The notes: generated from the letters alone by a model not told the origin. DNA of 64,000 nucleotides from Escherichia coli (GCF_036503815.1 NZ_AP027764.1:868001-932000), one strand, 5' to 3'; counted from the stretch's first letter, positions 36,143 through 46,120 are shown. Program-made: numbers and translations.

Positions 36143-37617
36143 CCCAGCATTGAGCCGGTTGCAATTAAATTACGGTGTAAATCGAATACGTGGCTAAGAT
36201 CGTGGTGAATATGTCCGCCGGGCGCATTTTCCAGATAGCGATGCAGATAATCCCGATACATAGGATGTGCACAATTATCAATGATGGTGCGGGCGCGTTG
36301 AAGCGGGGAAAGACCACGCAGATCGGCGATCCCTTGTTCGGTGATGATCACTTTGACGCTGTGTTCGCTGTGATCAACATGGCTGCACATTGGCACGACG
36401 GTTGAGATCTTGCCTTCTTTAGCAATCGACGGGGCCATAAAGATCGACAGATACGCGTTGCGTTCAAAATCACCGCTGCCACCGATGCCGTTCATCAGAT
36501 CGACCCCGGCTACGTGCGTTGAGTTGGCATGCCCGTAAATATCAAACTCCAGGCCGACGTTCAGAGCGATGACGCCCAGACGACGGATGATTTCCGGGTT
36601 ATTGGAAATCTCCTGCGGACGCAACACAATGCGGCTGGCAAAGTAATCCATATTGTCGTAAATCTTGCGCAGGGAATCGGCCGAGATAGTCAGGCTGGAG
36701 GCGCTGGCCCCGCTGATTTTGCCCGTTTCCAGTAAATGCACCACCGATTCCTGTAGCACTTCCGAATACATCATGAACGGAGGAATTTCCGGGTTTTCCC
36801 CTAGTCGCGCCATGACTGCATTATTGATATTGCCCACGCCACTTTGCAGCGGCAGAAATTCCGGCGGAATACGCCCATGCGCCATTTCCTGCAACAAGAA
36901 CGTGACCACGTTATCGGCAATCTGCTGGCACATGGGATTTTGCTTATCCAGCATATTACCGGCGTCGGGCAAGTTGGTTTCCACGACGGCGACAATCTTT
37001 TTCGGATCGATTTGCACATAGCGGGTACCGACGCGATCCATTGCATGGAAGATCGACACGCTATTGCGCCGCGGTGGCGCGCCAGGAATCACAATATCCG
37101 CCAGTTCTGCAACGCGCGGATCGTGATAGTGATTGAGTTCAATGATCACTTTCTTCGCCCGCAGCAGCCAGGTCGGCGCATTACCGATCCCGCTGGTTAA
37201 CCAGACTCGACCATCCGGTGCCAGTGCCGATGCTTCAATGACGGCAACATCAATTTCGCCGAAGAAACCGTAATTGACCATTTGCGCCACTTCGCTCAAA
37301 TGCAGGTCAACGAAACTCACCGCGCCCTGATTGATCTTTTTACGTAAACCGGACGATGTTTGATATGGCGCACGCCAGGAAACAGCATCGGCGTCAGAAA
37401 GTATATCGTCAGCGGCGGCGCTGATTGACGCCCCCGTCAGCAGGCGGATTTGATACGGCTTTTTGGCCTCATGCTGTTCGTTAGCTCTGCGGGCAATGGC
37501 GGTGGGAAGGGCTTTCGGCGAACCCGCCGGGGTAAAGCCGCTAAATGCCACCATGTCGTTATGCTGGATAATTTCTGCCGCTTCATCGGCGGTCATCCTT
37601 GTCCACTGAGTTTCCAT
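36139..37617 (-). CDS. scpC: Propionyl-CoA:succinate CoA-transferase ScpC
   Basis: 492-residue class I CoA-transferase of the acetyl-CoA hydrolase type. It moves CoA from propionyl-CoA to succinate and regenerates succinyl-CoA for the methylmalonyl-CoA route. N-terminal DMVAFSGFTPAGSPKALP, glycine-rich MNGIGGSGDFERNAYL and C-terminal VKVIITEQGIADLRGLSPLQRA are family blocks. Last gene of the scpA-meaB-scpB-scpC operon, 23 bp after scpB. Confidence 0.96.
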   Translation of the reverse strand: METQWTRMTADEAAEIIQHNDMVAFSGFTPAGSPKALPTAIARRANEQHEAKKPYQIRLLTGASISAAADDILSDADAVSWRAPYQTSSGLRKKINQGAVSFVDLHLSEVAQMVNYGFFGEIDVAVIEASALAPDGRVWLTSGIGNAPTWLLRAKKVIIELNHYHDPRVAELADIVIPGAPPRRNSVSIFHAMDRVGTRYVQIDPKKIVAVVETNLPDAGNMLDKQNPMCQQIADNVVTFLLQEMAHGRIPPEFLPLQSGVGNINNAVMARLGENPEIPPFMMYSEVLQESVVHLLETGKISGASASSLTISADSLRKIYDNMDYFASRIVLRPQEISNNPEIIRRLGVIALNVGLEFDIYGHANSTHVAGVDLMNGIGGSGDFERNAYLSIFMAPSIAKEGKISTVVPMCSHVDHSEHSVKVIITEQGIADLRGLSPLQRARTIIDNCAHPMYRDYLHRYLENAPGGHIHHDLSHVFDLHRNLIATGSMLG

Positions 37618-37640
37618 TTTTACTCCTTCGTTCGCAGGGA

Positions 37641-38426
37641 TTAATGACCAACGAAATTAGGTTTACGTTTTTCGAGGAAAGCGTTCATCCCTTCCTGGTA
37701 ATCTTCGCTGTCATAAACCGCGCGGCGCATCCCCTGAATACGTTCAAATTCATCGGAGTTCATGGTGTGCGCTTCGCCCAGTACACGCAGTTCTTCTTTG
37801 ATAACGGCAATGGCTAACGGCGCTTTCTCAGAGATGTGGTGCGCCATTTGTAAGGTGAAATCTTCCAGTTCTTCCACTTCCACAACATGGTTGAGGATGC
37901 CGACAGCCAGCGCGCGCTGGGCTGTGATTGGCGAAGCGGTAAAAATCAGCTCTTTGACAATGTGGAAGCCCGCGTCGCGGGTCAGGTTGTGAATGCCGAC
38001 CAGGTTATACGGGACGCCGAGGTTTACAGGCGTCATTGAGAAGGTTGAGGTACTGGCGGCGATGATCAGATCGGAACTCATGATCATTTCAAATGCGCCC
38101 CCCCAAACACTACCTTCCACCATCGAAATGATCGGTTTCGGGAATTTTTGGATCATGCGGGTGATTTGACGCAACGGATCATCATAGGAGAGCGGATCGC
38201 GACCGCCAGACGGCAGTTCGTGAATATCGTGACCTGCGGAGAAGACTTTGGATCCACTCGGCGCGCGCAAAATGATACAGCGAATTTCCGGCCGGTTGAG
38301 ATCGCTTAATGCCTGCATAAGATCATCAATAAAGACTTTACTTAAGGCATTAAGTTTTCGGCCATAGTTAAACTCAATGACCGCCACTTTGTTGATAGTG
38401 ACAACGTTCACATACTGATAAGACAT
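37641..38426 (-). CDS. scpB: Methylmalonyl-CoA decarboxylase ScpB
   Basis: 261-residue crotonase-fold enzyme that decarboxylates methylmalonyl-CoA to propionyl-CoA. The oxyanion-hole segments are KVFSAGHDIHELPSGG and MVEGSVWGGAFEMIMSSDLI; the active-site TPVNLGVPYN follows. Start at 38426 gives MSYQYVNVVTINK, 10 bp after meaB; the upstream in-frame ATG would overlap meaB. Together with ScpA and ScpC it forms a succinate-to-propionate cycle. Confidence 0.96.
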   Translation of the reverse strand: MSYQYVNVVTINKVAVIEFNYGRKLNALSKVFIDDLMQALSDLNRPEIRCIILRAPSGSKVFSAGHDIHELPSGGRDPLSYDDPLRQITRMIQKFPKPIISMVEGSVWGGAFEMIMSSDLIIAASTSTFSMTPVNLGVPYNLVGIHNLTRDAGFHIVKELIFTASPITAQRALAVGILNHVVEVEELEDFTLQMAHHISEKAPLAIAVIKEELRVLGEAHTMNSDEFERIQGMRRAVYDSEDYQEGMNAFLEKRKPNFVGH

Positions 38427-38436
38427 AAAAATTCCT

Positions 38437-39432
38437 TTAATCAAAATATTGCGTCTGGATAAATTCACTGAGCTGTCGCAGGCCGGTGCGCGGTGAGAGC
38501 GTATTGTTTTTGACCGCTAAAAGCGTCTGGCGGTAATAGCGATCGAAATCTTCATTCGCGAACAGGTGATTCAGTACTTCTTCTTCGGTTTGTTTACGCA
38601 GCCATTCCACCGATTGTTGTTGCCGCACTTGCTGTAAACGACCACTGGCAGTTAGCGCGGTTTTGAAGTCGATGATGGCGTGCCAGATCTCATCGATTCC
38701 ACGTTTTTCCAGTGCGCTACAAGTCAGAACTCGTGGCTGCCATTCGTCGTATTTACGTCGCAGAATATGCAGGGCACTCTCGTACATATGCCGGGCAATG
38801 GCGACATTGGTATGGTTATCGCCATCGTCTTTGTTGATAACGATCAGATCTGCCACTTCCATCAGCCCCTTTTTAATCCCCTGCAGATCATCGCCGCCAC
38901 CGGCAATTTGCAACGAGATAAAACAGTCCACCATGCGGGCGACTTCCGTTTCCGACTGTCCGACGCCAACCGTTTCGACAATCACTACGTCATAACCCGC
39001 CGCTTCGCATAACAGCATTAATTCCCGCGCTCGCTGACTGGCACCGCCCAGATGGCCGGAGGATGGTACCGGACGAATAAACGCCGCCTCGGCACGCGCC
39101 AGGTCATTCATGCGGGTTTTATCCCCGAGAATGCTACCGCCAGTGACCGGGCTGCTGGGATCGACCGCAATAACTGCAACCTTTAATCCCTCACGAATCA
39201 ACAACATGCCAAAGGCTTCAAGAAAGGTGCTTTTCCCCGCACCGGGTGTGCCAGTAACGCCCAGTCGCAGGGCGTTACCGCAGTACGGCATAATGGCATC
39301 AAGCAGTTGCGTACTTAGCGCCTGATGACGCGGGTGACGGCTTTCCACCAGCGTCATGGCCTGGGCGAGCGTGGCACGCTCACCCTGACGTAAGCGGCGA
39401 ATACTTTCTGCCAGCGTGGCTTCATTAATCAT
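38437..39432 (-). CDS. argK: Methylmalonyl-CoA mutase GTPase chaperone MeaB (ArgK/YgfD)
   Basis: 331-residue G3E-family P-loop GTPase that protects and loads the B12-dependent mutase. Walker A is GVTGTPGAGKST, VIAVDPSSPVTGGSILGDKTRM is the family-specific switch region, and IVETVGVGQSETEVARMVD follows Walker B; LIVINKDDGDN is the NKxD base-specificity motif. Older literature called it an arginine transport kinase; the context supports the mutase role. It overlaps scpA by 8 bp. Confidence 0.95.
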   Translation of the reverse strand: MINEATLAESIRRLRQGERATLAQAMTLVESRHPRHQALSTQLLDAIMPYCGNALRLGVTGTPGAGKSTFLEAFGMLLIREGLKVAVIAVDPSSPVTGGSILGDKTRMNDLARAEAAFIRPVPSSGHLGGASQRARELMLLCEAAGYDVVIVETVGVGQSETEVARMVDCFISLQIAGGGDDLQGIKKGLMEVADLIVINKDDGDNHTNVAIARHMYESALHILRRKYDEWQPRVLTCSALEKRGIDEIWHAIIDFKTALTASGRLQQVRQQQSVEWLRKQTEEEVLNHLFANEDFDRYYRQTLLAVKNNTLSPRTGLRQLSEFIQTQYFD

Positions 39433-41569
39433 GATGCTGGCTTATCAGATTCAGTACGTCGCGCACGCTGTCGAGCATAGGCGTACCTGGACCATAAATC
39501 GCCGCCACGCCGCGCTCCTGCAGGAAGGCGTAATCCTGCGGCGGAATGACGCCACCCGCGACCACGCAGATATCTTCGCGTCCCCATTTTTTCAGCGCTT
39601 CGACCAGTTCCGGGATCAGCGTTTTATGACCGGCAGCCAGTGAAGATGCGCCCACTACGTGAACGTCGTTTTCTACTGCCAGGCGGGCGATCTCTTCAGG
39701 TGTAGAGAACATCGGGCTTAAATCTACGTCGAAACCGAGATCGGAATAGGCGCTGGCGATCACTTTCGCGCCGCGATCGTGCCCATCCTGGCCCATTTTG
39801 GCGATCAGAATGCGCGGGCGACGACCATTGTCGGCAAGGAACTGCTCCGTTTGCGCAACAATGGCATCGAACTCGGAGGCCGATTTCTCAGACTGATGAT
39901 AGCTTTGCGCAATCACGCCGGTAACACACTGGCTTGGCACCAGATAACGGTCGAAAGCGGCTTCCAGCGCATCGGAAATTTCACCCAGGGTGGCGCGAAC
40001 GCGAGCGGCATTAACAGCGGCAGCCAGCAGGTTTTCGTTATGCTGTGCGGCGTGAGTCAGGGCGCTCAACGCGGCGGTTACGGCGGCATCATCACGGGTG
40101 GCGCGAATGCGTTCCAGCGAAGCAATTTGCTCGTTACGCACCATCACGTTGTCGATCTCAAGTACATCGGTTTCGTCTTCGTGATCCAGTTTGTACTTGT
40201 TGACACCAACGATGACACGCTTGCCCTGGTCGATCAACGACTGTTCGCGTGCGGAGGCCTCTTCGATCATTCGTTTTGGCAGACCTGCTTCGATCGCTTT
40301 CGCCATGCCACCGGCTTCGTCGATCTGTTGGATAATGGCTCTGGCTTGTTTGACGATTTGATCGGTCAGCGATTCAACGTAATAGGATCCGGCCAGTGGA
40401 TCGACGGTGCGGCAGAGTTCTGATTCTTCCTGAATGATGATCTGGGTATTGCGGGCAATGCGTGCTGAGAAATCGGTAGGCAAACCAAGCGCTTCATCAA
40501 AGGCGTTGGTATGCAGTGACTGAGTACCGCCCAGCGTTGCAGCCAGTGCTTCAATGGTGGTGCGGATAACGTTGTTATACGGATCCTGTTCAGTCAGGCT
40601 CCAGCCTGAGGTCTGGCAGTGGGTACGCAGCGCCAGTGATTTCGGATCCTGTGCGCCAAATCCACTGACCGCTTCGCTCCATAAATAACGTGCCGCACGC
40701 AACATGGCGACGTTCATAAACAGATCCATGCCAATGCCGAAGAAAAACGACAGGCGAGGAGCGAAGTCATCAATTTTCAGCCCAGCGGAGATTGCTGCTT
40801 TGATGTACTCAATCCCATCAGCGAGCGTAAATGCTACCTGCTGCACGCAGTTGGCACCCGCTTCACCCATATGGTAACCGCTGATACTGATGGTATTAAA
40901 TCGCGGCATGTTGCCGGAACACCAGGCGATGATGTCTGCGATAATACGCATTGACGGTTTTGGCGGGTAAATATAGGTGTTGCGGCAGAGATACTCTTTG
41001 AGGATATCGTTCTGAATGGTGCCTGTCAGTTTATCGGGCGTAACTCCTTGCTCTTCTGCGGCGACAATATAAAACGCCAGTACTGGTAGTACTGCGCCAT
41101 TCATGGTCATCGAAACCGACATTTTATCCAGCGGGATCTGGTCGAACAGGACTTTCATATCTTCCACGGTGTCGATGGCGACGCCCGCTTTGCCGACGTC
41201 ACCCGCAACGCGCGGGTTATCGGAGTCGTAGCCACGGTGGGTGGCAAGGTCAAACGCAACGGAAAGACCTTTTTGCCCGGCGGCCAGGTTACGGCGATAA
41301 AAAGCGTTGGACTCTTTTGCTGTTGAAAAACCAGCATACTGACGGATGGTCCACGGTTGGGCGGTATACATAGTGGCACGCGGGCCACGAACGTAGGGCG
41401 GCAAACCAGGAAGGGTATCTGTCACCTCCAGATTATCGAGATCGGCTTCGGTATACAGCGGCTTGATGGCGATCCCTTCCGCGGTTTGCTGAACCAGCGA
41501 GTCGACAGTTTTCTCCCGACGGCTCAATTCCTTGTTGGCAAGCTGTTGCCACTCCTGCACGTTAGACAT
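39425..41569 (-). CDS. scpA: Methylmalonyl-CoA mutase ScpA (Sbm)
   Basis: 714-residue adenosylcobalamin enzyme interconverting succinyl-CoA and methylmalonyl-CoA. The catalytic barrel spans roughly residues 1-560 (GPRATMYTAQPWTIRQYAGF, SISGYHMGEAGANCVQQ, GGTQSLHTNAFDEALGLPT). The C-terminal B12 domain has KMGQDGHDRGAKVIA with the cobalt-binding DxHxxG, and AGGVIPPQDYAFL. Start at 41569 gives MSNVQEWQQLA. E. coli cannot make B12 de novo, so activity depends on imported cobalamin. First gene of the scp operon. Confidence 0.97.
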   Translation of the reverse strand: MSNVQEWQQLANKELSRREKTVDSLVQQTAEGIAIKPLYTEADLDNLEVTDTLPGLPPYVRGPRATMYTAQPWTIRQYAGFSTAKESNAFYRRNLAAGQKGLSVAFDLATHRGYDSDNPRVAGDVGKAGVAIDTVEDMKVLFDQIPLDKMSVSMTMNGAVLPVLAFYIVAAEEQGVTPDKLTGTIQNDILKEYLCRNTYIYPPKPSMRIIADIIAWCSGNMPRFNTISISGYHMGEAGANCVQQVAFTLADGIEYIKAAISAGLKIDDFAPRLSFFFGIGMDLFMNVAMLRAARYLWSEAVSGFGAQDPKSLALRTHCQTSGWSLTEQDPYNNVIRTTIEALAATLGGTQSLHTNAFDEALGLPTDFSARIARNTQIIIQEESELCRTVDPLAGSYYVESLTDQIVKQARAIIQQIDEAGGMAKAIEAGLPKRMIEEASAREQSLIDQGKRVIVGVNKYKLDHEDETDVLEIDNVMVRNEQIASLERIRATRDDAAVTAALSALTHAAQHNENLLAAAVNAARVRATLGEISDALEAAFDRYLVPSQCVTGVIAQSYHQSEKSASEFDAIVAQTEQFLADNGRRPRILIAKMGQDGHDRGAKVIASAYSDLGFDVDLSPMFSTPEEIARLAVENDVHVVGASSLAAGHKTLIPELVEALKKWGREDICVVAGGVIPPQDYAFLQERGVAAIYGPGTPMLDSVRDVLNLISQHHD

Positions 41570-41772
41570 TATTTGCTCCATAAAACGCAATCAAAATGAG
41601 GGTATTTGCGCTTACGGTGAGCTTTTTACGTGGGTTTGTCGCCAGCAAAAAAAATGCATTCAGACGTCGTTTTTTGCCGCCTGAGATTTGTCTATTTTGT
41701 GATGTGATTCAAGGAATACAAAAAGAACTGGAGGTGATGCCTGGTATGTATTACCAGGCATTATTTGATGGA

Positions 41773-42666
41773 TTATTCCTGACGAAGAACTTTGTGACCA
41801 TAATCGAGCAACGCATCAGTGACTTTACGCATCATGCGGCTTTCAGGAGCAAAGCGGTGCCAGTAGAGCATCCGGCGTTGAAATAGCCCTGGCGTTAAGT
41901 CAATCAGTTCGCCGCTGGCCAGTTCTTTCTCGATTTGCAGATGTGGGATCATACAGCAGGTGGTCCCCTGACGAGCAAGTTGCACGAACGCTTCTGAAGA
42001 ATTAACGATATGGCAGGGTACGCTGCCTGGAGGCAGATCAAAGTTTTGCTGCAAAAAGGCCTGGTGCATATCATCAAGATGGTCAAACGCGACCACTGGC
42101 GCTTTCAGTAATGCCGAACGCGTTACGCCGTTAGGGAAATATTTTTCGGCGAACGGTTTTGAGCTGACGAACAGATAGTCGAGCGCACCGAGCTTATCGA
42201 CAAGACAACTCGGCAGCGCCTGATGTTGAATACTCACCGCGCCGACCACTTCGCCGCGACGCAGACGTTCCTGAGTGCGGGTTTCATCTTCTACCTGCAA
42301 GTTGAGGCGGATAGGCGAATCAGCCAGTACAGGAGCCAGTGCCGGAAGCAACCAGGTCGCCAGACTGTCTGCGTTGACCGCCAGTGAAAGCAGCAACGGA
42401 GTCGAACCGGTTTGTTCATCGCCCAGCCACTCTTCTTCCAGTAACTCCACCTGGCGTAGCAGTGCCAGCAGTTTTTGCCCTTGTTCTGTCGGGCGCGGTG
42501 GTACGGTACGCACCAACAGCGGCTGCCCGAACATATTTTCCAGTTGCTTAATGCGCTGTGAGACGGCTGATTGTGTAATGCACAGCTTTTGTGCCGCGCG
42601 CTCAAATCCTCGTTCACGTATCACCGCATCCAGTGCCTGTAATGTTCTGTAGTCCGGGCGTTTCAT
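41773..42666 (-). CDS. argP: LysR-type regulator ArgP (IciA)
   Basis: 297-residue LysR regulator that activates argO in response to arginine and lysine and also controls lysine and other amino-acid genes; historically known as an inhibitor of replication initiation. The helix-turn-helix is FERAAQKLCITQSAVSQRIKQLE; the effector domain follows, with SLAVNADSLATWLLPAL. Start at 42666 gives MKRPDYRTLQ, 22 codons inside the longest frame. It is divergent from rpiA and lies 203 bp upstream of scpA on the same strand. Confidence 0.97.
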   Translation of the reverse strand: MKRPDYRTLQALDAVIRERGFERAAQKLCITQSAVSQRIKQLENMFGQPLLVRTVPPRPTEQGQKLLALLRQVELLEEEWLGDEQTGSTPLLLSLAVNADSLATWLLPALAPVLADSPIRLNLQVEDETRTQERLRRGEVVGAVSIQHQALPSCLVDKLGALDYLFVSSKPFAEKYFPNGVTRSALLKAPVVAFDHLDDMHQAFLQQNFDLPPGSVPCHIVNSSEAFVQLARQGTTCCMIPHLQIEKELASGELIDLTPGLFQRRMLYWHRFAPESRMMRKVTDALLDYGHKVLRQE

Positions 42667-42979
42667 TGCTGTTGTCTGCTCCTGGTAAATGCTTTTTCCT
42701 GCACTATGACACAATTTTGCGTCAGGTTGCATATACCGAAGCCGTCGGCGGGTACATTTGTATCAGTGGTTAAACACGCAGCTTAAAAGATCAGGGATTT
42801 GCGCTATTGCATTTCGCTCAGCGAGTTCGCGCCCTGGAGCGGCATACCCAGACCTTTATATGCTTTGTTTGCGGGGCGAAAGTTTATGGATGAGTTAACC
42901 ACGCGACTTGCCAGCGGGGTCTGAATCGCTTTTTTTGTATATAATGCGAGTGAAATTTCATACCACAGGCGAAACGATC
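42667..42979. promoter_or_regulatory. argP-rpiA divergent control region
   Basis: 313 bp without a supported gene. For rpiA a TGTATATAAT extended -10 (TATAAT at 42939-42944) lies 36 bp before the ATG; no good -35 is seen at 17 bp. Nothing else is recognised. Confidence 0.5.
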
Positions 42980-43639
42980 ATGACGCAGGATGAATTGAAA
43001 AAAGCAGTAGGATGGGCGGCACTTCAGTATGTTCAGCCCGGCACCATTGTTGGTGTAGGTACAGGTTCCACCGCCGCACACTTTATTGATGCGCTCGGCA
43101 CGATGAAAGGCCAGATTGAAGGGGCTGTTTCCAGTTCAGATGCTTCCACAGAAAAACTGAAAAGCCTAGGCATTCACGTTTTTGATCTCAACGAAGTCGA
43201 CAGCCTTGGCATCTACGTCGACGGTGCAGATGAAATCAACGGCCACATGCAGATGATCAAAGGCGGCGGCGCGGCGCTGACCCGTGAAAAAATCATTGCT
43301 TCGGTTGCGGAAAAATTTATCTGTATTGCAGACGCTTCTAAGCAGGTTGATATTCTGGGCAAATTCCCGCTGCCAGTAGAAGTTATCCCGATGGCACGTA
43401 GTGCAGTGGCGCGCCAGCTGGTGAAACTGGGCGGTCGTCCGGAATACCGTCAGGGCGTGGTGACCGATAACGGCAACGTGATCCTCGACGTCCACGGCAT
43501 GGAAATCCTTGACCCGATAGCGATGGAAAACGCCATAAATGCGATTCCTGGCGTGGTGACTGTTGGCTTGTTTGCTAACCGTGGCGCGGACGTTGCGCTG
43601 ATTGGCACACCTGACGGTGTCAAAACCATTGTGAAATGA
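42980..43639 (+). CDS. rpiA: Ribose-5-phosphate isomerase A
   Basis: 219-residue constitutive isomerase between ribose 5-phosphate and ribulose 5-phosphate. The phosphate loop is [15 protein letters not shown]; the active-site acids are in [27 protein letters not shown], and the later lysine is in the same motif. Start at 42980 gives [11 protein letters not shown]. Length equals the E. coli enzyme. It shares pentose-phosphate metabolism with tktA. Confidence 0.98.
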
Positions 43640-43643
43640 TCTG

Positions 43644-43662
43644 ACGGGGGAACCTCCCCCGT
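43644..43662 (+). terminator. Hairpin after rpiA
   Basis: ACGGGGG / CCCCCGT stem (43644-43650 and 43656-43662) followed by TTAAAAAAATT. The T run is not canonical. Confidence 0.5.
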
Positions 43663-43894
43663 TAAAAAAATTCTCTTCATTAAATTTGGTGACATGTGTC
43701 ACGTTTTTACCTGGCTATTGTCGATTGCTCTAAATAAATCCTCTAATCCAGCATATTCATCCAAGAAAAACCTTTGCGTGATATTTCCTCAACATCGCGA
43801 CGCAAACGTTCATATTGCCGCAATATTATTTTTTGATATGTTGAAAGACGGATGCAAATCCGCACACAACATTTCAAAAGACAGGATTGGGTAA

Positions 43895-45127
43895 ATGGCA
43901 AAGGTATCGCTGGAGAAAGACAAGATTAAGTTTCTGCTGGTAGAAGGCGTGCACCAAAAGGCGCTGGAAAGCCTTCGTGCAGCGGGTTACACCAACATCG
44001 AATTTCACAAAGGCGCGCTGGATGATGAACAATTAAAAGAATCCATCCGCGATGCCCACTTCATCGGCCTGCGATCCCGTACCCATCTGACTGAAGACGT
44101 GATCAACGCCGCAGAAAAACTGGTCGCTATTGGCTGTTTCTGTATCGGAACGAACCAGGTTGATCTGGATGCAGCTGCAAAACGCGGGATCCCGGTATTT
44201 AACGCACCGTTCTCTAATACGCGCTCTGTTGCGGAGCTGGTAATTGGCGAACTTCTGCTGCTATTGCGCGGCGTACCGGAAGCCAACGCTAAAGCACACC
44301 GTGGTGTCTGGAACAAGCTGGCAGCTGGCTCTTTTGAAGCGCGCGGCAAAAAGCTGGGTATCATCGGCTATGGTCATATTGGTACACAGTTGGGCATTCT
44401 GGCTGAATCGCTGGGAATGTATGTTTACTTTTATGATATTGAAAACAAACTACCGCTGGGCAACGCCACTCAGGTACAGCATCTTTCTGATCTGCTGAAT
44501 ATGAGCGATGTGGTGAGTTTGCATGTGCCAGAGAATCCGTCTACCAAAAATATGATGGGCGCGAAAGAGATTTCGCTAATGAAGCCCGGCTCGTTGCTGA
44601 TTAATGCCTCGCGCGGAACGGTGGTGGATATTCCGGCGCTGTGTGACGCGCTGGCGAGCAAACACCTGGCAGGTGCGGCAATCGATGTCTTTCCGACGGA
44701 ACCGGCGACCAACAGCGATCCGTTTACCTCTCCGCTGTGCGAGTTCGACAACGTCCTTCTGACGCCACATATTGGCGGTTCGACTCAGGAAGCACAGGAG
44801 AATATCGGCCTGGAAGTTGCAGGTAAATTAATCAAGTACTCTGACAATGGCTCAACGCTCTCTGCGGTGAACTTCCCGGAAGTCTCGCTGCCACTGCACG
44901 GTGGGCGTCGTCTGATGCACATCCACGAAAACCGTCCGGGCGTGCTAACTGCGCTGAACAAAATCTTCGCCGAGCAGGGCGTCAACATCGCCGCGCAATA
45001 TCTGCAAACTTCCGCCCAGATGGGTTATGTGGTTATTGATATTGAAGCTGACGAAGACGTTGCCGAAAAAGCGCTGCAGGCAATGAAAGCTATTCCGGGC
45101 ACCATTCGCGCCCGTCTGCTGTACTGA
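43895..45127 (+). CDS. serA: D-3-phosphoglycerate dehydrogenase
   Basis: 410-residue NAD enzyme, the first and feedback-regulated step of serine synthesis. The Rossmann core has KKLGIIGYGHIGTQLGILAE, catalytic Arg in INASRGTVVDIPAL, and the His-Glu pair with LLTPHIGGSTQEAQ. The C-terminal ACT domain (MHIHENRPGVLTALNKIFAE) binds serine as allosteric inhibitor. The 255-bp A+T-rich upstream region suits the known Lrp activation. It ends at a strong terminator. Confidence 0.99.
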   Translation: MAKVSLEKDKIKFLLVEGVHQKALESLRAAGYTNIEFHKGALDDEQLKESIRDAHFIGLRSRTHLTEDVINAAEKLVAIGCFCIGTNQVDLDAAAKRGIPVFNAPFSNTRSVAELVIGELLLLLRGVPEANAKAHRGVWNKLAAGSFEARGKKLGIIGYGHIGTQLGILAESLGMYVYFYDIENKLPLGNATQVQHLSDLLNMSDVVSLHVPENPSTKNMMGAKEISLMKPGSLLINASRGTVVDIPALCDALASKHLAGAAIDVFPTEPATNSDPFTSPLCEFDNVLLTPHIGGSTQEAQENIGLEVAGKLIKYSDNGSTLSAVNFPEVSLPLHGGRRLMHIHENRPGVLTALNKIFAEQGVNIAAQYLQTSAQMGYVVIDIEADEDVAEKALQAMKAIPGTIRARLLY

Positions 45128-45147
45128 TCTCCCTTCTTTAATAATCA

Positions 45148-45180
45148 ACGGGCAAGTCACTGGCTTGCCCGTATTTTTTT
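45148..45180 (+). terminator. serA terminator
   Basis: ACGGGCAAG / CTTGCCCGT stem (45148-45156 and 45164-45172) followed by ATTTTTTT. Confidence 0.92.
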
Positions 45181-45315
45181 ATCTGTTTTCCCCACATTTG
45201 CAGTGCCGTACATATGTCTTTGCGAGCCTGCTCGAATAAAGAAATTAATGTCAGATCAATGCGTTGTCTTTGTATGTGAAGGATTTACGATGGCGAAGCA
45301 GCACAGGACTGTAAC

Positions 45316-45458
45316 GGTAAAGCCCTCACCGAAGCGAGGGCTTGAAGGAGAAGGGTTATGATGCGACTCGTCATCATACTGATTGTACTGTTACTCATAA
45401 GTTTCCCAGCTTATTAACAGTCAGTCACAGGGGAGGAGTCATCCTCCCTTACCCTTAC
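45316..45458 (-). ncRNA. sibC: SibC antisense RNA
   Basis: Member of the Sib (formerly QUAD) RNA family, about 143 nt, transcribed opposite the toxin gene ibsC and covering it fully. The 5' end GTAAGGGTAAGGGAGGAT and the segment GACTGACTGTTAATAAGC are the family signatures I recognise. The 3' end is a hairpin, AAGCCCTC / GAGGGCTT (45320-45327 and 45336-45343). The position between serA and fau is that of SibC in K-12. It pairs with ibsC mRNA and blocks toxin synthesis. Ends are estimated. Confidence 0.85.
45358..45417 (+). CDS. ibsC: IbsC hydrophobic toxin peptide
   Basis: 19-residue peptide MMRLVIILIVLLLISFPAY, the hydrophobic Ibs toxin that depolarises the inner membrane when overexpressed. 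A GGAG ribosome binding site (45347-45350) precedes the double ATG. It is encoded opposite SibC RNA, a type I toxin-antitoxin pair. The coding frame is intact. It is far too short for ordinary gene prediction. Confidence 0.9.
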   Translation: MMRLVIILIVLLLISFPAY

Positions 45459-45517
45459 TCACTAAATTAGGTTAAAGAATCAACGATGTCAATCAGGGCG
45501 ATGCAGGTGTGTCGCCC

Positions 45518-46120
45518 TTACCACTCCCAGACTTTCGACGGTGTAACCACCGCAGGAAGTGGGATATCCCACTCTTCAACGGGGAGTTTTTCCACCAACT
45601 GACAATCATGCGCATAACCCACCGGTTGCATTTGATAGCGCTGCCAGTTTTGTAAGGTCCGATCATAAAAACCACCGCCCATTCCCAGGCGCTGACCGTA
45701 CTCATCAAAGGCGACCAGCGGTGTGATCAACACGTCTAATCGGGAAAGGGGTAGCACGTCACGCACATCCAGTTTTGGCTCATGGATCTTCAACCTGTTC
45801 ATCACCAGTTCGCTTTGCGGATGGTAATTCAGGAACAGCAAATTACCGGCACTAAAGGGATGCAAAACTGGAAGATATACGCGCTTACCGGCGCGCCAGA
45901 GTTGTTCTATGAGTGGCTGGGTGTCGAGTTCGCCATCAAAAGAGAGGAATACAGCGACCGTATGTGCCATCACCACCGGGGGATACGTCATCATCCGGGT
46001 AGCGGCTTGTTGACCCATTTCCTGCTGTTGTTCCGGCGTTAACGCACGACGACGTTGCCGAATCATTTTGCGGATTTCTTGTCGAGATAATGTCAGTGGG
46101 ATTTCTGGTAGTTGCGTCAT
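45518..46120 (-). CDS. fau: 5-formyltetrahydrofolate cyclo-ligase (YgfA/Fau)
   Basis: ATP-dependent enzyme that returns 5-formyl-THF to 5,10-methenyl-THF. 200 residues from 46120, or 182 from the internal ATG at 46066 (MIRQRRRALTPEQQ); neither has an obvious ribosome binding site. The glycine-rich ATP and folate site is FDEYGQRLGMGGGFYDRTL, with RRALTPEQQQ basic segment at the start. It lies just downstream of 6S RNA and is cotranscribed with it. E. coli fau has been linked to persister formation. Confidence 0.94.
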   Translation of the reverse strand: MTQLPEIPLTLSRQEIRKMIRQRRRALTPEQQQEMGQQAATRMMTYPPVVMAHTVAVFLSFDGELDTQPLIEQLWRAGKRVYLPVLHPFSAGNLLFLNYHPQSELVMNRLKIHEPKLDVRDVLPLSRLDVLITPLVAFDEYGQRLGMGGGFYDRTLQNWQRYQMQPVGYAHDCQLVEKLPVEEWDIPLPAVVTPSKVWEW

